Of a stretch of 49,374 bases of DNA, positions 33,486 through 42,775 are shown piece after piece (position 1 is the first letter of the stretch; each line of letters opens with the position of its first letter). Both the position numbers and the translations under genes were made by a program. The notes under the pieces were generated by a model. It was not told where the DNA came from, ran no database searches, and saw only the letters and a program-made list of their open reading frames with translations. The stretch is from Alcanivorax sp. (lineage in GTDB: Bacteria; Pseudomonadota; Gammaproteobacteria; Pseudomonadales; Alcanivoracaceae): assembly GCA_013823245.1 (NCBI GenBank), contig PNLU01000011.1, positions 1 to 49,374 on the forward strand, given 5' to 3'.

Positions 33486-33502
33486 TGGCCTGTGTCAGGC
33501 CA
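33486..33502 (+). terminator. hairpin after pncC
   Basis: TGGCCTG-TGT-CAGGCCA is a perfect 7-bp stem with a 3-nt loop, 23 bp after the pncC stop and 14 bp before the TTGACA of the recA promoter. There is no T-run, so termination would be weak; it could partly insulate recA from pncC transcription. Confidence 0.4.
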
Positions 33503-33515
33503 GGGGGTTGCAGGG

Positions 33516-33555
33516 TTGACAGGACACAGGCAGAATACTGTTCATTAAGTCAGTG
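33516..33555 (+). promoter_or_regulatory. recA promoter region with LexA (SOS) box
   Basis: TACTGTTCATTAAGTCAGTG at 33536-33555 matches the LexA box CTGT-N8-ACAG at 7 of 8 fixed positions (CTGT-TCATTAAG-TCAG) with the flanking TA. A consensus -35 TTGACA lies at 33516-33521. The recA ATG at 33610 is 55 bp downstream. DNA-damage induction of recA, and of recX behind it, is expected. Confidence 0.8.
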
Positions 33556-33609
33556 CTGGCGTTACGGCCAGTCTTTCGCGGTAAACACAGATCAGACGAG
33601 GATTCGGCA

Positions 33610-34650
33610 ATGGACGACAACAAGACGAAGGCCCTGGGGGCCGCCCTGGCCCAGATCGAGCGTCAGTTCGGCAAGGGCTCTGTCATGCGCATGGGCGACC
33701 ACAAGCGCGAGCGCATCCCCGCGATTTCCACCGGCTCCCTGGGGCTGGATGTCGCGCTGGGCATCGGCGGCCTGCCGAAAGGCCGTATTGTCGAGATCTA
33801 CGGCCCTGAATCCTCCGGTAAAACCACCCTGACCCTGTCCACCATTGCCCAGGCCCAGAAGCAGGGCGCCACCTGCGCCTTCGTCGATGCCGAGCACGCG
33901 CTGGACCCGGATTACGCCGAGAAGCTGGGCGTGAATGTGGATGACCTGATCGTGTCCCAGCCGGACACCGGCGAACAGGCCCTGGAAATCACCGACATGC
34001 TGGTCCGTTCCGGCGCGGTGGACGTGATCATCGTCGACTCGGTGGCCGCCCTGGTGCCGAAAGCGGAAATCGAAGGCGAGATGGGCGACCACCACGTGGG
34101 TGTTCAGGCGCGTCTGATGAGCCAGGCCCTGCGCAAGATCACCGGCTCGGTGAAGAACGCCAACTGCCTGGTGGTCTTCATCAACCAGATCCGTATGAAG
34201 ATCGGTGTCATGTTCGGCAACCCGGAAACCACCACCGGCGGTAACGCGCTCAAGTTTTATTCCTCCGTGCGTCTGGACATTCGCCGTATCGGCGCGGTGA
34301 AGCAGGGTGACGAGGTAATCGGCAGCGAGACCCGGGTCAAAGTGGTCAAGAACAAGGTGGCGCCGCCGTTCAAGCAGGCCGAATTCCAGATTCTGTATGG
34401 CTCGGGCATCAACAACCTGGGTGAAATCCTGGATATGGGCGTGCAGCTGGGCCTGGTGGACAAGTCCGGCGCCTGGTATGCCTACAAGGGCGACAAGATC
34501 GGCCAGGGCAAGCAGAACGCCTGCGACTTCCTGCGTGACAACCAGGAAATCACCCGCGAAATCGAAACCCAGATTCGCGCCCAGCTGCTGGCCGCGCCTG
34601 CCCCCAAGGGCGAAGCCGCCGACGCAGAAACAGCTGAGGCCGAAGACTGA
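33610..34650 (+). CDS. recA: RecA recombinase
   Basis: DNA strand-exchange ATPase and LexA co-protease, 346 residues, normal length. Walker A GPESSGKT is at 65-72, and the rest is a full-length textbook RecA, including loop-2 region [29 protein letters not shown] 33610 gives the standard MDDNKTKAL start and has GAGG upstream. It is preceded by an SOS box and followed 32 bp later by recX, which modulates it. Codon use is strongly biased toward C-ending codons, as expected for a highly expressed gene. Confidence 0.98.
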   Translation: MDDNKTKALGAALAQIERQFGKGSVMRMGDHKRERIPAISTGSLGLDVALGIGGLPKGRIVEIYGPESSGKTTLTLSTIAQAQKQGATCAFVDAEHALDPDYAEKLGVNVDDLIVSQPDTGEQALEITDMLVRSGAVDVIIVDSVAALVPKAEIEGEMGDHHVGVQARLMSQALRKITGSVKNANCLVVFINQIRMKIGVMFGNPETTTGGNALKFYSSVRLDIRRIGAVKQGDEVIGSETRVKVVKNKVAPPFKQAEFQILYGSGINNLGEILDMGVQLGLVDKSGAWYAYKGDKIGQGKQNACDFLRDNQEITREIETQIRAQLLAAPAPKGEAADAETAEAED

Positions 34651-34682
34651 ACCGCCACGCGGTGTCAGTCAGCCAGGCCACC

Positions 34683-35180
34683 ATGACATCGAAAGATGCC
34701 ACCCCTGCAGAGCCGCCCACCGAGGCGGCTTTGCGCAATACGGCCCTGAACATGCTGGCCCGGCGCGAGTTTGCCCGCGCCGAACTGGCCCGGCGCCTGT
34801 CGCGCAAGTATGGCGACGAGGCCCCGGTGGAGCCGGTGCTGGCCTGGCTGGAGGAGATGAACTTCCTCAACGACACCCGCTACGCCGGCATGCTGGTGCG
34901 CAGTCATATCGAGCGTGGCCACGGGCTGCTGCGTATCCGGCAGACGCTGCAACAGAACGGGATCGCTCCGGCACTGGCCGAGCAGGCGCTGGCGGAGACC
35001 GACTGCGACTGGTTTGCCCTGGCCGCCGAGACGCGCCAGCGCCGCTTCGGCGGCGGTGCCCCCGCCGACCTCAAGGACAAGGCTCGGCAGTTGCGCTTCC
35101 TGCAATACCGGGGTTTTACCGGCGAACAGTGCTTTGCCGCCCTCGATAGCGTCCGTGATAGCCCCCACGATGCAGACTGA
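34683..35180 (+). CDS. recX: RecX regulatory protein
   Basis: Inhibitor of RecA filament growth, 165 residues from ATG 34683, all helical with the RecX motifs LARREFARAELARRLSRKYG and the repeated L-x-x-x-x-F-L/x-x-x-R-Y/F pattern (WLEEMNFLNDTRYA, LQYRGFTGEQCFAAL). A GTG at 34662 is an alternative start; neither has a strong ribosome-binding site, consistent with low expression by read-through from recA. Confidence 0.92.
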   Translation: MTSKDATPAEPPTEAALRNTALNMLARREFARAELARRLSRKYGDEAPVEPVLAWLEEMNFLNDTRYAGMLVRSHIERGHGLLRIRQTLQQNGIAPALAEQALAETDCDWFALAAETRQRRFGGGAPADLKDKARQLRFLQYRGFTGEQCFAALDSVRDSPHDAD

Positions 35181-35216
35181 TCTGATCTGACAATCGAATC
35201 GGAGCCCGGTCCCCGT

Positions 35217-35222
35217 TATACT
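35217..35222 (+). promoter_or_regulatory. candidate -10 box of alaS
   Basis: TATACT lies 40 bp before the alaS ATG in the 81-bp gap after recX. No convincing -35 box is found 16-18 bp upstream, so this is a weak call. Confidence 0.35.
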
Positions 35223-35261
35223 GCACGCTTTTGACCCCCAAGCCACTGTGCAGCGAGACCT

Positions 35262-37868
35262 ATGAAGAGCGCCGACATCCGCCAGGCCTTCCTTGACTAC
35301 TTTGCCCGTCAGGGCCACGCCGTGGTGCCCTCCAGTTCCCTGGTGCCCGCCGACGATCCGACCCTGCTGTTCACCAACGCCGGGATGAACCAGTTCAAAG
35401 ATGTGTTCCTGGGCCGTGACAAGCGCGACTACACCCGCGCCACCAGCAGCCAGCGCTGTGTGCGTGCTGGCGGCAAGCACAACGACCTGGAAAACGTGGG
35501 CTACACCGCCCGCCATCACACCTTCTTCGAAATGCTCGGCAACTTCAGCTTCGGCGACTACTTCAAGCGCGAAGCGATCAAGTTTGCCTGGGAATTCCTG
35601 ACCGTTGACATGAAGCTGCCGCCGGAACGCCTGTGGGTGACGGTGCATGTGTCTGACGACGAAGCCGCCGATATCTGGCTCAAGGAAATGGGTGTCAGCG
35701 CCGAGCGTTTTTCCCGTCTGGACGAAGACAACTTCTGGCAGATGGGCGACACCGGCCCCTGCGGTCCCTGCTCTGAAATCTTCTACGATCACGGCGCTGA
35801 TGTGCCGGGCGGTCCGCCGGGCTCGGAAGGCGACGATCTGGATCGCTATATCGAAATCTGGAACCTGGTGTTCATGCAGTACGACCGCCAGCCGGACGGC
35901 GAATTGCAGCCGCTGCCGAAGCCGTCGGTGGACACCGGCATGGGCCTGGAGCGCATCGCCGCCGTAATGCAGGGCGTGCATTCCAACTACGAAATCGATC
36001 TGTTCCAGGCGCTGCTCAAGGCCGCCGCCAAGGCAACCGGGACCAGCGATCTTGAAGAAAAGTCCCTGCGCGTGATCGCGGATCATATTCGCTCCGCCAG
36101 TTTCCTGATCGGCGACGGCGTGATTCCGTCCAACGAAGGGCGCGGCTATGTGCTGCGCCGCATCATCCGCCGCGCCCTGCGGCACGGTCACAAGCTGGGC
36201 TGCGACAAGCCGTTCTTCCACACCCTGGTGGCGGCTCTGGTCGAGCAGATGGGTGAGGCGTACCCGGCCCTGCGTTCCGAGCAGGCACGCATCGAAAAAG
36301 CACTGCTGGCAGAAGAAGAGCAGTTCGGCCGCACCTTGGCGCAGGGCATGAAAGTGCTGGAGCAGGCCGTCGCGGGTCTGGACGGTAATGTGATCCCGGG
36401 CGATGTGGTATTCACCCTGTACGACACCCATGGTTTTCCGCCGGATCTCACCGCTGACGTGGCGCGGGAAAAAGGCCTGACCATCGATCAGCCTGGTTTC
36501 GACGCCGCCATGGCGGCACAGCGCGAACGCGCGCGCGGCGCCGACGCCTTTGCCAGCGATTACAGCGACCGCTTGCAGATCGAAGGCAACACCGAGTTTT
36601 CCGGTTATGAACTGCTGGACGATCAGGCCGCCGTGGTCGGGCTGTATCGCGAAGGGCAGGCGGTGGACAGCCTGAACGCCGGGGAAGAGGGCATGGTGGT
36701 GCTGGAGCGCACGCCGTTCTACGCCGAATCCGGTGGCCAGGTGGGTGACACCGGTCTGCTGACCGTAGGCAACGACACCCGCTTCAAAGTGGCCGACACG
36801 CGCAAGCGCCAGGCCGCCCATGTGCATATCGGCACGCTGGAAAGCGGCAGCCTCAAGGTCGGTGACAAGGTCGCCGCACGGGTGGATATCAAGCGTCGCA
36901 AGGCGATCATGCGCAACCACTCTGCCACCCACCTGATGCATGCCGCATTGCGCAAGGTGCTGGGCGAGCACGTCACCCAGAAAGGCTCCCTCGTGGGCCC
37001 GGACTATTTACGCTTTGATTTCTCCCATGGTGAGGCCGTGACGGCAGCGCAGATTGCCGAGATCGAAGACATTGTCAACGCTCACATTCTGGCCAACGTG
37101 CCGGTGAGCACCGAACTGATGGATATCGACGCCGCACGGGCGGCGGGCGCCATGGCCCTGTTTGGTGAGAAGTACGACGATCAGGTGCGCGTGCTGACCA
37201 TGGGCGAAGCCGCCTTCTCGAAAGAACTGTGTGGCGGCACCCATGTGGAGCGCACCGGTGATATCGGCCTGTTCCGTATCACCCTGGAAGGCGCCTCGTC
37301 CGCCGGCATTCGCCGTATCGAAGCCGTTACGGGCGAAAACGCCCTGGCCGATGTCCGCCGTCTGGCCGACACCGTCTCGCGCATTGCCGGGGCCGTCAAA
37401 GTGGCGCCGGAGCAGACCCCGGATCGTGTCGCGCAGCTGGTCAGCCGCACCCGCGAACTGGAAAAGGACATCGAACGCCTGAAGCAGAAGCTCGCCTCGG
37501 GCACCGGCAACGACCTGACCAGCGCGGTGCAGGAGATCAACGGCATCAAGGTGCTGGCCAGCCAGCTCGACGGCGCCGATGCCAAGGCATTGCGCCTGGC
37601 CATCGACAAGCTCAAGGACAAGCTCGGCTCGGCGGTAGTCCTGCTGGCGGGCACCGAAGGCGACAAGATCAGCCTGGTGGCGGGCGTGACCAAGGACCTT
37701 GCTGCACAGTATCCGGCAGGCGATCTGGTGCGTCATGTGGCCAGCCAGATCGGTGGCAAGGGCGGCGGCAAACCGGACATGGCGCAGGGCGGTGGCTCCG
37801 ACCTGGCGGCCCTGCCCGGCGCGCTGGAGAGCGTCCGTGACTGGGCCGCCTCCCGCGCAGGTGACTGA
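35262..37868 (+). CDS. alaS: alanyl-tRNA synthetase
   Basis: Charges tRNA-Ala, 868 residues, full length. Class II motif regions at the N-terminus ([19 protein letters not shown]), the [13 protein letters not shown] motif 3, the zinc-binding editing site [11 protein letters not shown] and [13 protein letters not shown], and the C-terminal glycine-rich oligomerisation domain ([15 protein letters not shown]) are all visible. It sits between recX and lysC as in many gammaproteobacteria. Nothing unusual is seen. Confidence 0.98.
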   Translation: MKSADIRQAFLDYFARQGHAVVPSSSLVPADDPTLLFTNAGMNQFKDVFLGRDKRDYTRATSSQRCVRAGGKHNDLENVGYTARHHTFFEMLGNFSFGDYFKREAIKFAWEFLTVDMKLPPERLWVTVHVSDDEAADIWLKEMGVSAERFSRLDEDNFWQMGDTGPCGPCSEIFYDHGADVPGGPPGSEGDDLDRYIEIWNLVFMQYDRQPDGELQPLPKPSVDTGMGLERIAAVMQGVHSNYEIDLFQALLKAAAKATGTSDLEEKSLRVIADHIRSASFLIGDGVIPSNEGRGYVLRRIIRRALRHGHKLGCDKPFFHTLVAALVEQMGEAYPALRSEQARIEKALLAEEEQFGRTLAQGMKVLEQAVAGLDGNVIPGDVVFTLYDTHGFPPDLTADVAREKGLTIDQPGFDAAMAAQRERARGADAFASDYSDRLQIEGNTEFSGYELLDDQAAVVGLYREGQAVDSLNAGEEGMVVLERTPFYAESGGQVGDTGLLTVGNDTRFKVADTRKRQAAHVHIGTLESGSLKVGDKVAARVDIKRRKAIMRNHSATHLMHAALRKVLGEHVTQKGSLVGPDYLRFDFSHGEAVTAAQIAEIEDIVNAHILANVPVSTELMDIDAARAAGAMALFGEKYDDQVRVLTMGEAAFSKELCGGTHVERTGDIGLFRITLEGASSAGIRRIEAVTGENALADVRRLADTVSRIAGAVKVAPEQTPDRVAQLVSRTRELEKDIERLKQKLASGTGNDLTSAVQEINGIKVLASQLDGADAKALRLAIDKLKDKLGSAVVLLAGTEGDKISLVAGVTKDLAAQYPAGDLVRHVASQIGGKGGGKPDMAQGGGSDLAALPGALESVRDWAASRAGD

Positions 37869-37980
37869 CATTTAACGGTTTTTTCAAGGCAAACCCAGGC
37901 CCCGCCCGGACCAGCTTCATGCAAAGTTCGCGCGGGAATGATAGAATAGCGCGTTCTTTTTTTGCGGATTGGCTCAATAT

Positions 37981-39213
37981 ATGGCCCTCATAGTGCAGAA
38001 ATACGGCGGCACCTCGGTCGGTTCCGTCGAGCGTATCCAGGCGGTTGCCGAGAAGGTGGCCGGCTTCAGGAAACGGGGTGATGACGTCGTGGTGGTGGTG
38101 TCCGCCATGAGCGGTGAAACCAACCGCCTGCTCGACCTCGCGAAAAACATTACCGAGAACCCCGTCCCGCGCGAGCTGGATGTGCTGGTCTCTACCGGCG
38201 AGCAGGTCACCATTGCCCTGCTGTCGATGGCCCTCAAGGAAATCGGCCAGGACGCCCGCTCCTACACCGGCGGCCAGGTGCGCATTCTCACCGACAGCAG
38301 CCACACCAAGGCGCGGATCGAAGACATCGACGCCCACAACATGCGTGCCGACCTCGACGCCGGACGCGTGGTGGTGGTGGCGGGCTTCCAGGGCGTGGAC
38401 GGCAACGGCAACATCACCACTCTGGGCCGTGGCGGCTCCGACACCACGGCGGTCGCGCTGGCGGCGGCCCTGAAGGCCGACGAGTGCCAGATCTACACCG
38501 ACGTGGATGGCGTCTACACCACTGACCCGCGCGTGGTGGATAACGCCCGCCGCCTGAACAGCATTACCTTCGAGGAAATGCTGGAGATGGCCAGCCAGGG
38601 CTCCAAGGTCCTGCAGATCCGTTCCGTTGAGTTCGCCGGCAAATACAATGTGCCGCTGCGCGTACTGTCCAGCTTCCAGGATGGCCCTGGTACCCTGATT
38701 ACCGTCGAAGACGAGGTTGATATGGAAAAGCCGGTCATTTCCGGAATTGCCTTTACCCGTGATGAAGCCAAGATCATCGTGCGTGGCGCCCCGGATACCC
38801 CGGGTATTGCGTACAAGATCCTCGGCCCGGTGAGCGCTGCCAATATCGAAGTGGACATGATCGTGCAGAACGTCGGCAAGGACGGCGCCGCCGACTTCAC
38901 CTTCACCGTGCACCGCAACGACTTCAAGCGTGCCCAGGAAGCCCTGCGCAAGGCCTCGGAAGAACTCGGCAACCCCGAGATCATCGGCGACGACAAGATT
39001 GCCAAGGTGTCGCTGGTGGGTGTCGGCATGCGCTCCCACGCCGGTGTCGCCAGCAAGATGTTCGAAGCCCTGGCCCACGAAGGTATCAACATCGAGATGA
39101 TCTCCACCTCTGAAATCAAGGTGTCCGTAGTCATCGCCGAGAAGTACCTGGAACTGGCTGTGCGGGCCCTGCACTCGGCCTTCGAGCTGGACAAGGAGCC
39201 GGGCAGCGCCTGA
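37981..39213 (+). CDS. lysC: aspartate kinase
   Basis: Phosphorylates aspartate in the lysine, threonine and methionine pathway; 410 residues. The kinase motif KYGGTSVG is at 7-14, VVVSAMSGETNRLL and the GRGGSDTTAVALAAALKADECQIYTDVDGVYTTDPR region follow, and two ACT domains occupy about 265-405, so feedback by lysine and/or threonine is expected. ATG 37981 gives the canonical MALIVQKYGG start. A TAGAAT at about 37943-37948 is a possible -10 box. An ATG-proximal ribosome-binding site is weak. Confidence 0.97.
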   Translation: MALIVQKYGGTSVGSVERIQAVAEKVAGFRKRGDDVVVVVSAMSGETNRLLDLAKNITENPVPRELDVLVSTGEQVTIALLSMALKEIGQDARSYTGGQVRILTDSSHTKARIEDIDAHNMRADLDAGRVVVVAGFQGVDGNGNITTLGRGGSDTTAVALAAALKADECQIYTDVDGVYTTDPRVVDNARRLNSITFEEMLEMASQGSKVLQIRSVEFAGKYNVPLRVLSSFQDGPGTLITVEDEVDMEKPVISGIAFTRDEAKIIVRGAPDTPGIAYKILGPVSAANIEVDMIVQNVGKDGAADFTFTVHRNDFKRAQEALRKASEELGNPEIIGDDKIAKVSLVGVGMRSHAGVASKMFEALAHEGINIEMISTSEIKVSVVIAEKYLELAVRALHSAFELDKEPGSA

Positions 39214-39226
39214 CCCGGCACCGGCC

Positions 39227-39253
39227 GCCGGGGTCTTCACTCGAAGCCCCGGC
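39227..39253 (+). terminator. hairpin after lysC
   Basis: GCCGGGG (39227-39233) and CCCCGGC (39247-39253) form a perfect 7-bp stem 13 bp after the lysC stop. No T-run follows. It may be a weak terminator or transcript-end stabiliser. The rest of the gap to csrA (39254-39443) carries no gene I can support; a CATAAT near 39313 could be part of the csrA promoter. Confidence 0.4.
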
Positions 39254-39443
39254 CCCTGGAGGGTAAGGTGTAAGCGATGCCATACTGGCAGCGAGACATC
39301 AGTGCTGGCATATTGCATAATGTCGGCCCGCAGCGGGGGCAGGCGCGCGGTCCCGGGCCAAGGATCACGCACGGAGGCGCTGGACCCCTGAGTAGCGGAT
39401 ATTTGCGCTCATTCAAGACCGAAAGGACCCAGGAGGGATCACC

Positions 39444-39632
39444 ATGCTTATTCTTACCCGGCGAGTAGGCGAAACCCTGATGATTGGCGACGAAGTCACG
39501 GTCACCGTGCTCGGCGTCAAGGGCAATCAGGTTCGCATCGGCGTCAACGCCCCGAAAGAAGTCGCGGTACACCGCGAAGAGATCTACATGCGCATCCAGC
39601 ACGAGAAGACCACAGACGGCGACGGCGCCTGA
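39444..39632 (+). CDS. csrA: carbon storage regulator CsrA/RsmA
   Basis: Small RNA-binding post-transcriptional regulator of 62 residues that binds GGA motifs in mRNA leaders. The start [48 protein letters not shown] is the canonical CsrA core with L4 and R44 RNA contacts conserved; only the short C-terminal tail is lineage-specific. AGGAGG lies 7 nt upstream. It sits between lysC and tRNA-Ser, a classic gammaproteobacterial arrangement. Confidence 0.97.
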   Translation: MLILTRRVGETLMIGDEVTVTVLGVKGNQVRIGVNAPKEVAVHREEIYMRIQHEKTTDGDGA

Positions 39633-39737
39633 TCCGGCCCTGTCAGTTGATGGTTTTCTGTGCGGTTGACGCACAGGCGCGCAATTCAGGCTGGGATTTC
39701 ACGCTGAAGATGGTATGATGCGCGCCTTGACGAATAC

Positions 39738-39828
39738 GGTGAGGTGGCCGAGTGGCTGAAGGCGCTCCCCTGCTAAGGGAGTATACGTTAATACCGTATC
39801 GAGGGTTCGAATCCCTCCCTCACCGCCA
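39738..39828 (+). tRNA. tRNA-Ser (anticodon GCT)
   Basis: A 91-nt class II tRNA including an encoded CCA. The acceptor stem GGTGAGG pairs with CCTCACC, the anticodon loop CTGCTAA gives anticodon GCT for serine AGC/AGT codons, a long variable arm (GTATACGTTAATACCGTATC) is typical of tRNA-Ser, and the T arm reads GAGGGTTCGAATCCCTC. It lies 105 bp after csrA and is followed at once by a terminator. Confidence 0.97.
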
Positions 39829-39838
39829 GATACAAAAT

Positions 39839-39862
39839 AAGCCCGCAATGCGGGCTTTTTTT
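39839..39862 (+). terminator. intrinsic terminator of tRNA-Ser
   Basis: AAGCCCGC-AAT-GCGGGCTT forms an 8-bp stem with a 3-nt loop, followed by a run of T to 39862, 10 nt after the tRNA 3' end. It sits inside a larger perfect inverted repeat with 21-bp arms (39817-39837 and 39859-39879) that includes the tRNA 3' end. Confidence 0.93.
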
Positions 39863-39867
39863 GTATC

Positions 39868-39984
39868 TGGCGGTGAGGGATGACTTGATTCGAACCCTCC
39901 GTTCGACAAGCCGCGCAGCGGCGCAGGACGCGCGCAGCGCGCCCCGAAGGGGTGAGGCCACAGGCCGAATCAATCCCTCCCTCA
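39868..39984. repeat. inverted and direct partial copies of the tRNA-Ser 3' end
   Basis: 39868-39899 read on the minus strand resembles the tRNA-Ser T-arm and acceptor end in inverted order, with a small insertion. At 39972-39984 a 13-bp AATCCCTCCCTCA exactly repeats tRNA bases 39810-39822 in direct orientation. Between them TTGATTCG (39884-39891) and CGAATCAA (39966-39973) form an inverted pair around a GC-rich core. It looks like a small palindromic element or scar of recombination at the tRNA. Confidence 0.6.
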
Positions 39985-40001
39985 GGGGCGCAAAGCGCCC
40001 C
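39985..40001 (-). terminator. hairpin after the thioesterase gene
   Basis: GGGGCGC-AAA-GCGCCCC is a perfect 7-bp stem located 9 bp beyond the stop of the minus-strand thioesterase gene. There is no T-run on the minus strand, so termination strength is uncertain. Confidence 0.45.
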
Positions 40002-40009
40002 CAAAGCAA

Positions 40010-40465
40010 TCAGACTTGCTCCACACCACCTGCAATCCGCGCCAACGCCTTCCGCAACCCTTCCGGCATCCCCACCGGCCGCCGCGTCCCACGATCCACA
40101 AACACATGGGTGAAATACCCCTCAGCCACGGCGTCATCCTCCCCCTCACGGAACACCGCCACGCCATACTCCACCGAGGAATTCCCCAGCCGGTTCACCC
40201 GCAGCGCGCCTTCCAGTTTCTCCGGATAGGCCACCGCCGCGTGGTAGCGGCAGCCGGACGACACCACCAGCCCGATCACCGCGCCGTGATGGATATCCAG
40301 CCCGCCTTCATGGATCAGGAAGTGATTGGCCACCGAATCGAAGTAGCCGTAGTAGGTCACGTTGTTCACATGGCCGTAGAGGTCGTTGTCGTGCCAGCGC
40401 GTGGTAATCGGCGTGAAATAGCCATAGTCGCCGCGCACACCGCGGCTGCGGTCCGGGTTGCTCAT
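40010..40465 (-). CDS. YbgC/FadM-like acyl-CoA thioesterase
   Basis: Hotdog-fold thioesterase of 151 residues of the 4-hydroxybenzoyl-CoA thioesterase type. The active-site motif is HDNDLYGHVNNVTYYGYFD at about 25-43, with D26/D28 as candidate catalytic acid, and the length is normal. Last gene of a three-gene minus-strand operon, 10 bp after the iron alcohol dehydrogenase. It may release a free acid from an acyl-CoA formed downstream of the dehydrogenase; this is inference. Confidence 0.85.
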   Translation of the reverse strand: MSNPDRSRGVRGDYGYFTPITTRWHDNDLYGHVNNVTYYGYFDSVANHFLIHEGGLDIHHGAVIGLVVSSGCRYHAAVAYPEKLEGALRVNRLGNSSVEYGVAVFREGEDDAVAEGYFTHVFVDRGTRRPVGMPEGLRKALARIAGGVEQV

Positions 40466-40475
40466 GCGCGGCTCC

Positions 40476-41621
40476 TTACCAGGCGGCCTGATAGATGGCG
40501 ACGGCGTCGGCTTCGCTGACTTCGCGCGGATTGTTCACCAGCAGGCGCTGCTGGAGCATGGCGTCGGCGGCCAGGCGGGCGATGGCGGACTCCGGGATGT
40601 CCATGTCGCGCAGGCGCACCGGCAGGTTCACTTTCTCCGCCAGGGCGGCCAGATAGTCGATCAACTGCTCGGCGGGGTCGTTCGCCAGCGGTGTGCCCGC
40701 AGGCAGGATGATCGGCGCCAGCTCGGCGTAGGCCTCGCGGGCTGCAGGCAGATTGAAGCGCATGACATGGGGCAGCACCAGGCTGTTACTCAGGCCATGG
40801 GGGATGTGATAGATGCCGCCCAGCGGATAGGCGAGGGCATGGACCGCCGCCACCGGCGCATTGGCAAACGCCTGCCCGGCGAGCATGGCGCCGAGCAGCA
40901 TGTCCGAGCGCGCCTGCACCTGTTGGCCGTCGTGCACGGCGGTTTCCAGGTTGGCGGACAGCAGCCGCAGCGCCTCGCGCGCCAGCATGTCGGAATAGGG
41001 GTTCTTGCGCACCTTGCTGGTGTAGGCCTCGATGGCATGGACCATGGCATCAATGCCGGTGGCCGCCGTGACGGCAGGCGGCAGGCCCAGGGTCAGATGC
41101 GCATCCAGAATCGCCAGGTCGGGCAGCAATTGCGGCGCCACCACGCCCTGCTTGGTGGTTTCGCCGGTGGTCACGATGGCAATCGGCGTCACTTCCGAGC
41201 CAGTGCCCGCCGTGGTGGGCACCTGAATCAGGGGCAGCCGCTGGCCACGGGCATTGCCCACGCCATACACCTGCTGCAAGGTCTGTTCGCCGGTGCGCAG
41301 CAGCGCCACCAGCTTGGCGGTGTCCATGGCGCTGCCACCACCAAAACCGATCACCCCGTCGCAATCGCCAGCCGCCGCCAGGGCCTGCTCCACCACCGAT
41401 TCCGGCGGGTCGGCCACCACATCGCTGAACACACTCAACGGCATGCCCGCCGCCTCGAACGACTCACGGACCGGGCCCAGCAGGCCGCTGTTGACGATAC
41501 CGCCGTCGGTGACCAGACAGGGGCGCTGCATGCCGAGTTCGGCGGCCAGCGCAGGCAGGCGCGCGCTGGCGCCGGGTTCACAGATCAGACTACGGGTGGT
41601 GGTGAAGCTGAAAGCGGTCAT
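40476..41621 (-). CDS. iron-containing (group III) alcohol dehydrogenase
   Basis: NAD(P)-dependent alcohol dehydrogenase of 381 residues. The nucleotide-binding GFGGGSAMDTAKLVALL is at about 95-111, and metal ligands are expected in GIDAMVHAIEAYTS (Asp, His) and in HALAYPLGGIYHIPHGLSNS (two His). ATG 41621 is chosen because GAGGA lies upstream and the preceding gene ends 7 nt before it; a longer frame would overlap that gene. It could oxidise fatty alcohols or reduce aldehydes; the substrate is not visible. Confidence 0.9.
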   Translation of the reverse strand: MTAFSFTTTRSLICEPGASARLPALAAELGMQRPCLVTDGGIVNSGLLGPVRESFEAAGMPLSVFSDVVADPPESVVEQALAAAGDCDGVIGFGGGSAMDTAKLVALLRTGEQTLQQVYGVGNARGQRLPLIQVPTTAGTGSEVTPIAIVTTGETTKQGVVAPQLLPDLAILDAHLTLGLPPAVTAATGIDAMVHAIEAYTSKVRKNPYSDMLAREALRLLSANLETAVHDGQQVQARSDMLLGAMLAGQAFANAPVAAVHALAYPLGGIYHIPHGLSNSLVLPHVMRFNLPAAREAYAELAPIILPAGTPLANDPAEQLIDYLAALAEKVNLPVRLRDMDIPESAIARLAADAMLQQRLLVNNPREVSEADAVAIYQAAW

Positions 41622-41628
41622 AGCGTTG

Positions 41629-41937
41629 TTATTCCTCGCGCGTGCGTTCGCGTTCGATTTCGTATTCGCCTTCAATGATAGAGCCCCGACGGGGCCCCTG
41701 TCCGCCCGGCGGCGGCTGATTTTGCTGCTGCGCCTGCCAGGCGCGCATCAGGCGCCGGCGAATCCACCAGACCCGGATCATGAAGACCACGGACATCATG
41801 ATCGCCAGGCCCAGAATGACCAGAAACATGATGGCCCCGACGAACAGCGACGCGGCCAGCACAATGATGCCGCCGACCAGCATCAACAAACGCACAATCG
41901 GGTTGGCAGGGGGGCCTTGCAGGGGCGGACGGTGCAT
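41629..41937 (-). CDS. small membrane protein, function unknown
   Basis: Protein of 102 residues with two adjoining hydrophobic segments (about 16-35 and 37-55), then a basic patch (RVWWIRRRLMRAW), a Gln/Pro-rich linker and an acidic end with GEYEIERE. GGGAG lies 8 nt before ATG 41937. The stop is 7 nt before the alcohol dehydrogenase start, so they are co-transcribed. I do not recognise a family with a known role. An inner-membrane location is expected. Confidence 0.7.
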   Translation of the reverse strand: MHRPPLQGPPANPIVRLLMLVGGIIVLAASLFVGAIMFLVILGLAIMMSVVFMIRVWWIRRRLMRAWQAQQQNQPPPGGQGPRRGSIIEGEYEIERERTREE

Positions 41938-42042
41938 CAAGATCGCTCCCGAGCGACAGTGAGTGGCCTCGCGCGGCGCGCGAGTGTTCAGGATCGCGAG
42001 GTTGTACCTCTCATCCGGTGAGACAGCATACCGGAGGTAGAT

Positions 42043-42687
42043 ATGGGGGCGAAAACAGGACTGACAAGATGTGTCCGGATCGGCCTGGCGATTCTGGGTC
42101 TGGGCGCGGCGCTGCCCGTGGCCGCCGTGCCCCACAGCCTGGGCATCTGCGACGAAGACGGCGGCATCTTTCTGGACGGCATGCGCCTGCCCGGCCTGAC
42201 CGGCGCCAGCGTGAGCGAAGACGAGCGCCCGCTGCTGCGGCACCTGGCGGAGCAGGGCATCATCCTGCCGGACGAGGCCGAGCTGTCGGAATCGCTGCTG
42301 CAACGGCACTTTGTGGTGCTCAATGTCGGGCGTTACCGGGTGGGAGTACAGCAGTGGGCCGGTAACGAGGCCGCCTCAATCACCCTGGTCAGCGACTGGT
42401 ATGCGCGCCCGCACGAGCCGCTGCAACTGATGATGATGGAGATCCTGCTGGACGGCGCTGCACCCGGGCGGGCAGACATATGGCTGGGCAATATGCCTTT
42501 GCCCCGGCGCCGCTACACCGATCGGCTCGACCATAACCTGATGCGGCCCCTGCAGGTGCAACTGGAGCTGGCCCGGCCCCTGTGGGTGCGCGGCATGACC
42601 CCGGGCTATGAACCCATGCTGCATCCTGATGGATTGATGGAGATCATCGATCGCAGTGTGCTGGCCTGCGCCACGCCGCCTTTTTAA
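42043..42687 (+). CDS. exported protein, function unknown (envelope module)
   Basis: Protein of 214 residues with an N-terminal signal peptide (hydrophobic 12-26, likely cut after AVA/AAVP near 28). The mature part starts HSLGICDEDGGIFLDG and has a mixed alpha/beta look with two cysteines (C36 and one near the end, CATPPF), possibly a disulfide. No family recognised. It is the first of three plus-strand genes for exported proteins (next at 42776 and 43273) that converge on the FecR-like gene. Confidence 0.72.
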   Translation: MGAKTGLTRCVRIGLAILGLGAALPVAAVPHSLGICDEDGGIFLDGMRLPGLTGASVSEDERPLLRHLAEQGIILPDEAELSESLLQRHFVVLNVGRYRVGVQQWAGNEAASITLVSDWYARPHEPLQLMMMEILLDGAAPGRADIWLGNMPLPRRRYTDRLDHNLMRPLQVQLELARPLWVRGMTPGYEPMLHPDGLMEIIDRSVLACATPPF

Positions 42688-42775
42688 TGCGTGGGATGGC
42701 CATGAGCACGATTGCGCCGCCGCGCCGCCCGGATCAAAATCACGGACATCGGGTGCCCAACATGAGGATCGAGGG

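Noticed and set aside
34665-36971. Very long open frame antisense to recX and alaS
   Set aside because: alaS and recX are certain on the plus strand; the antisense frame is a by-product of high G+C third positions and its translation has no domain pattern.
37669-39372. Open frame antisense to lysC
   Set aside because: lysC is unambiguous; the antisense translation shows no recognisable domain.
39699-40004. Short proteins read antisense through tRNA-Ser and its terminator
   Set aside because: These are typical false calls created by translating a tRNA gene; no ribosome-binding site or domain supports them.
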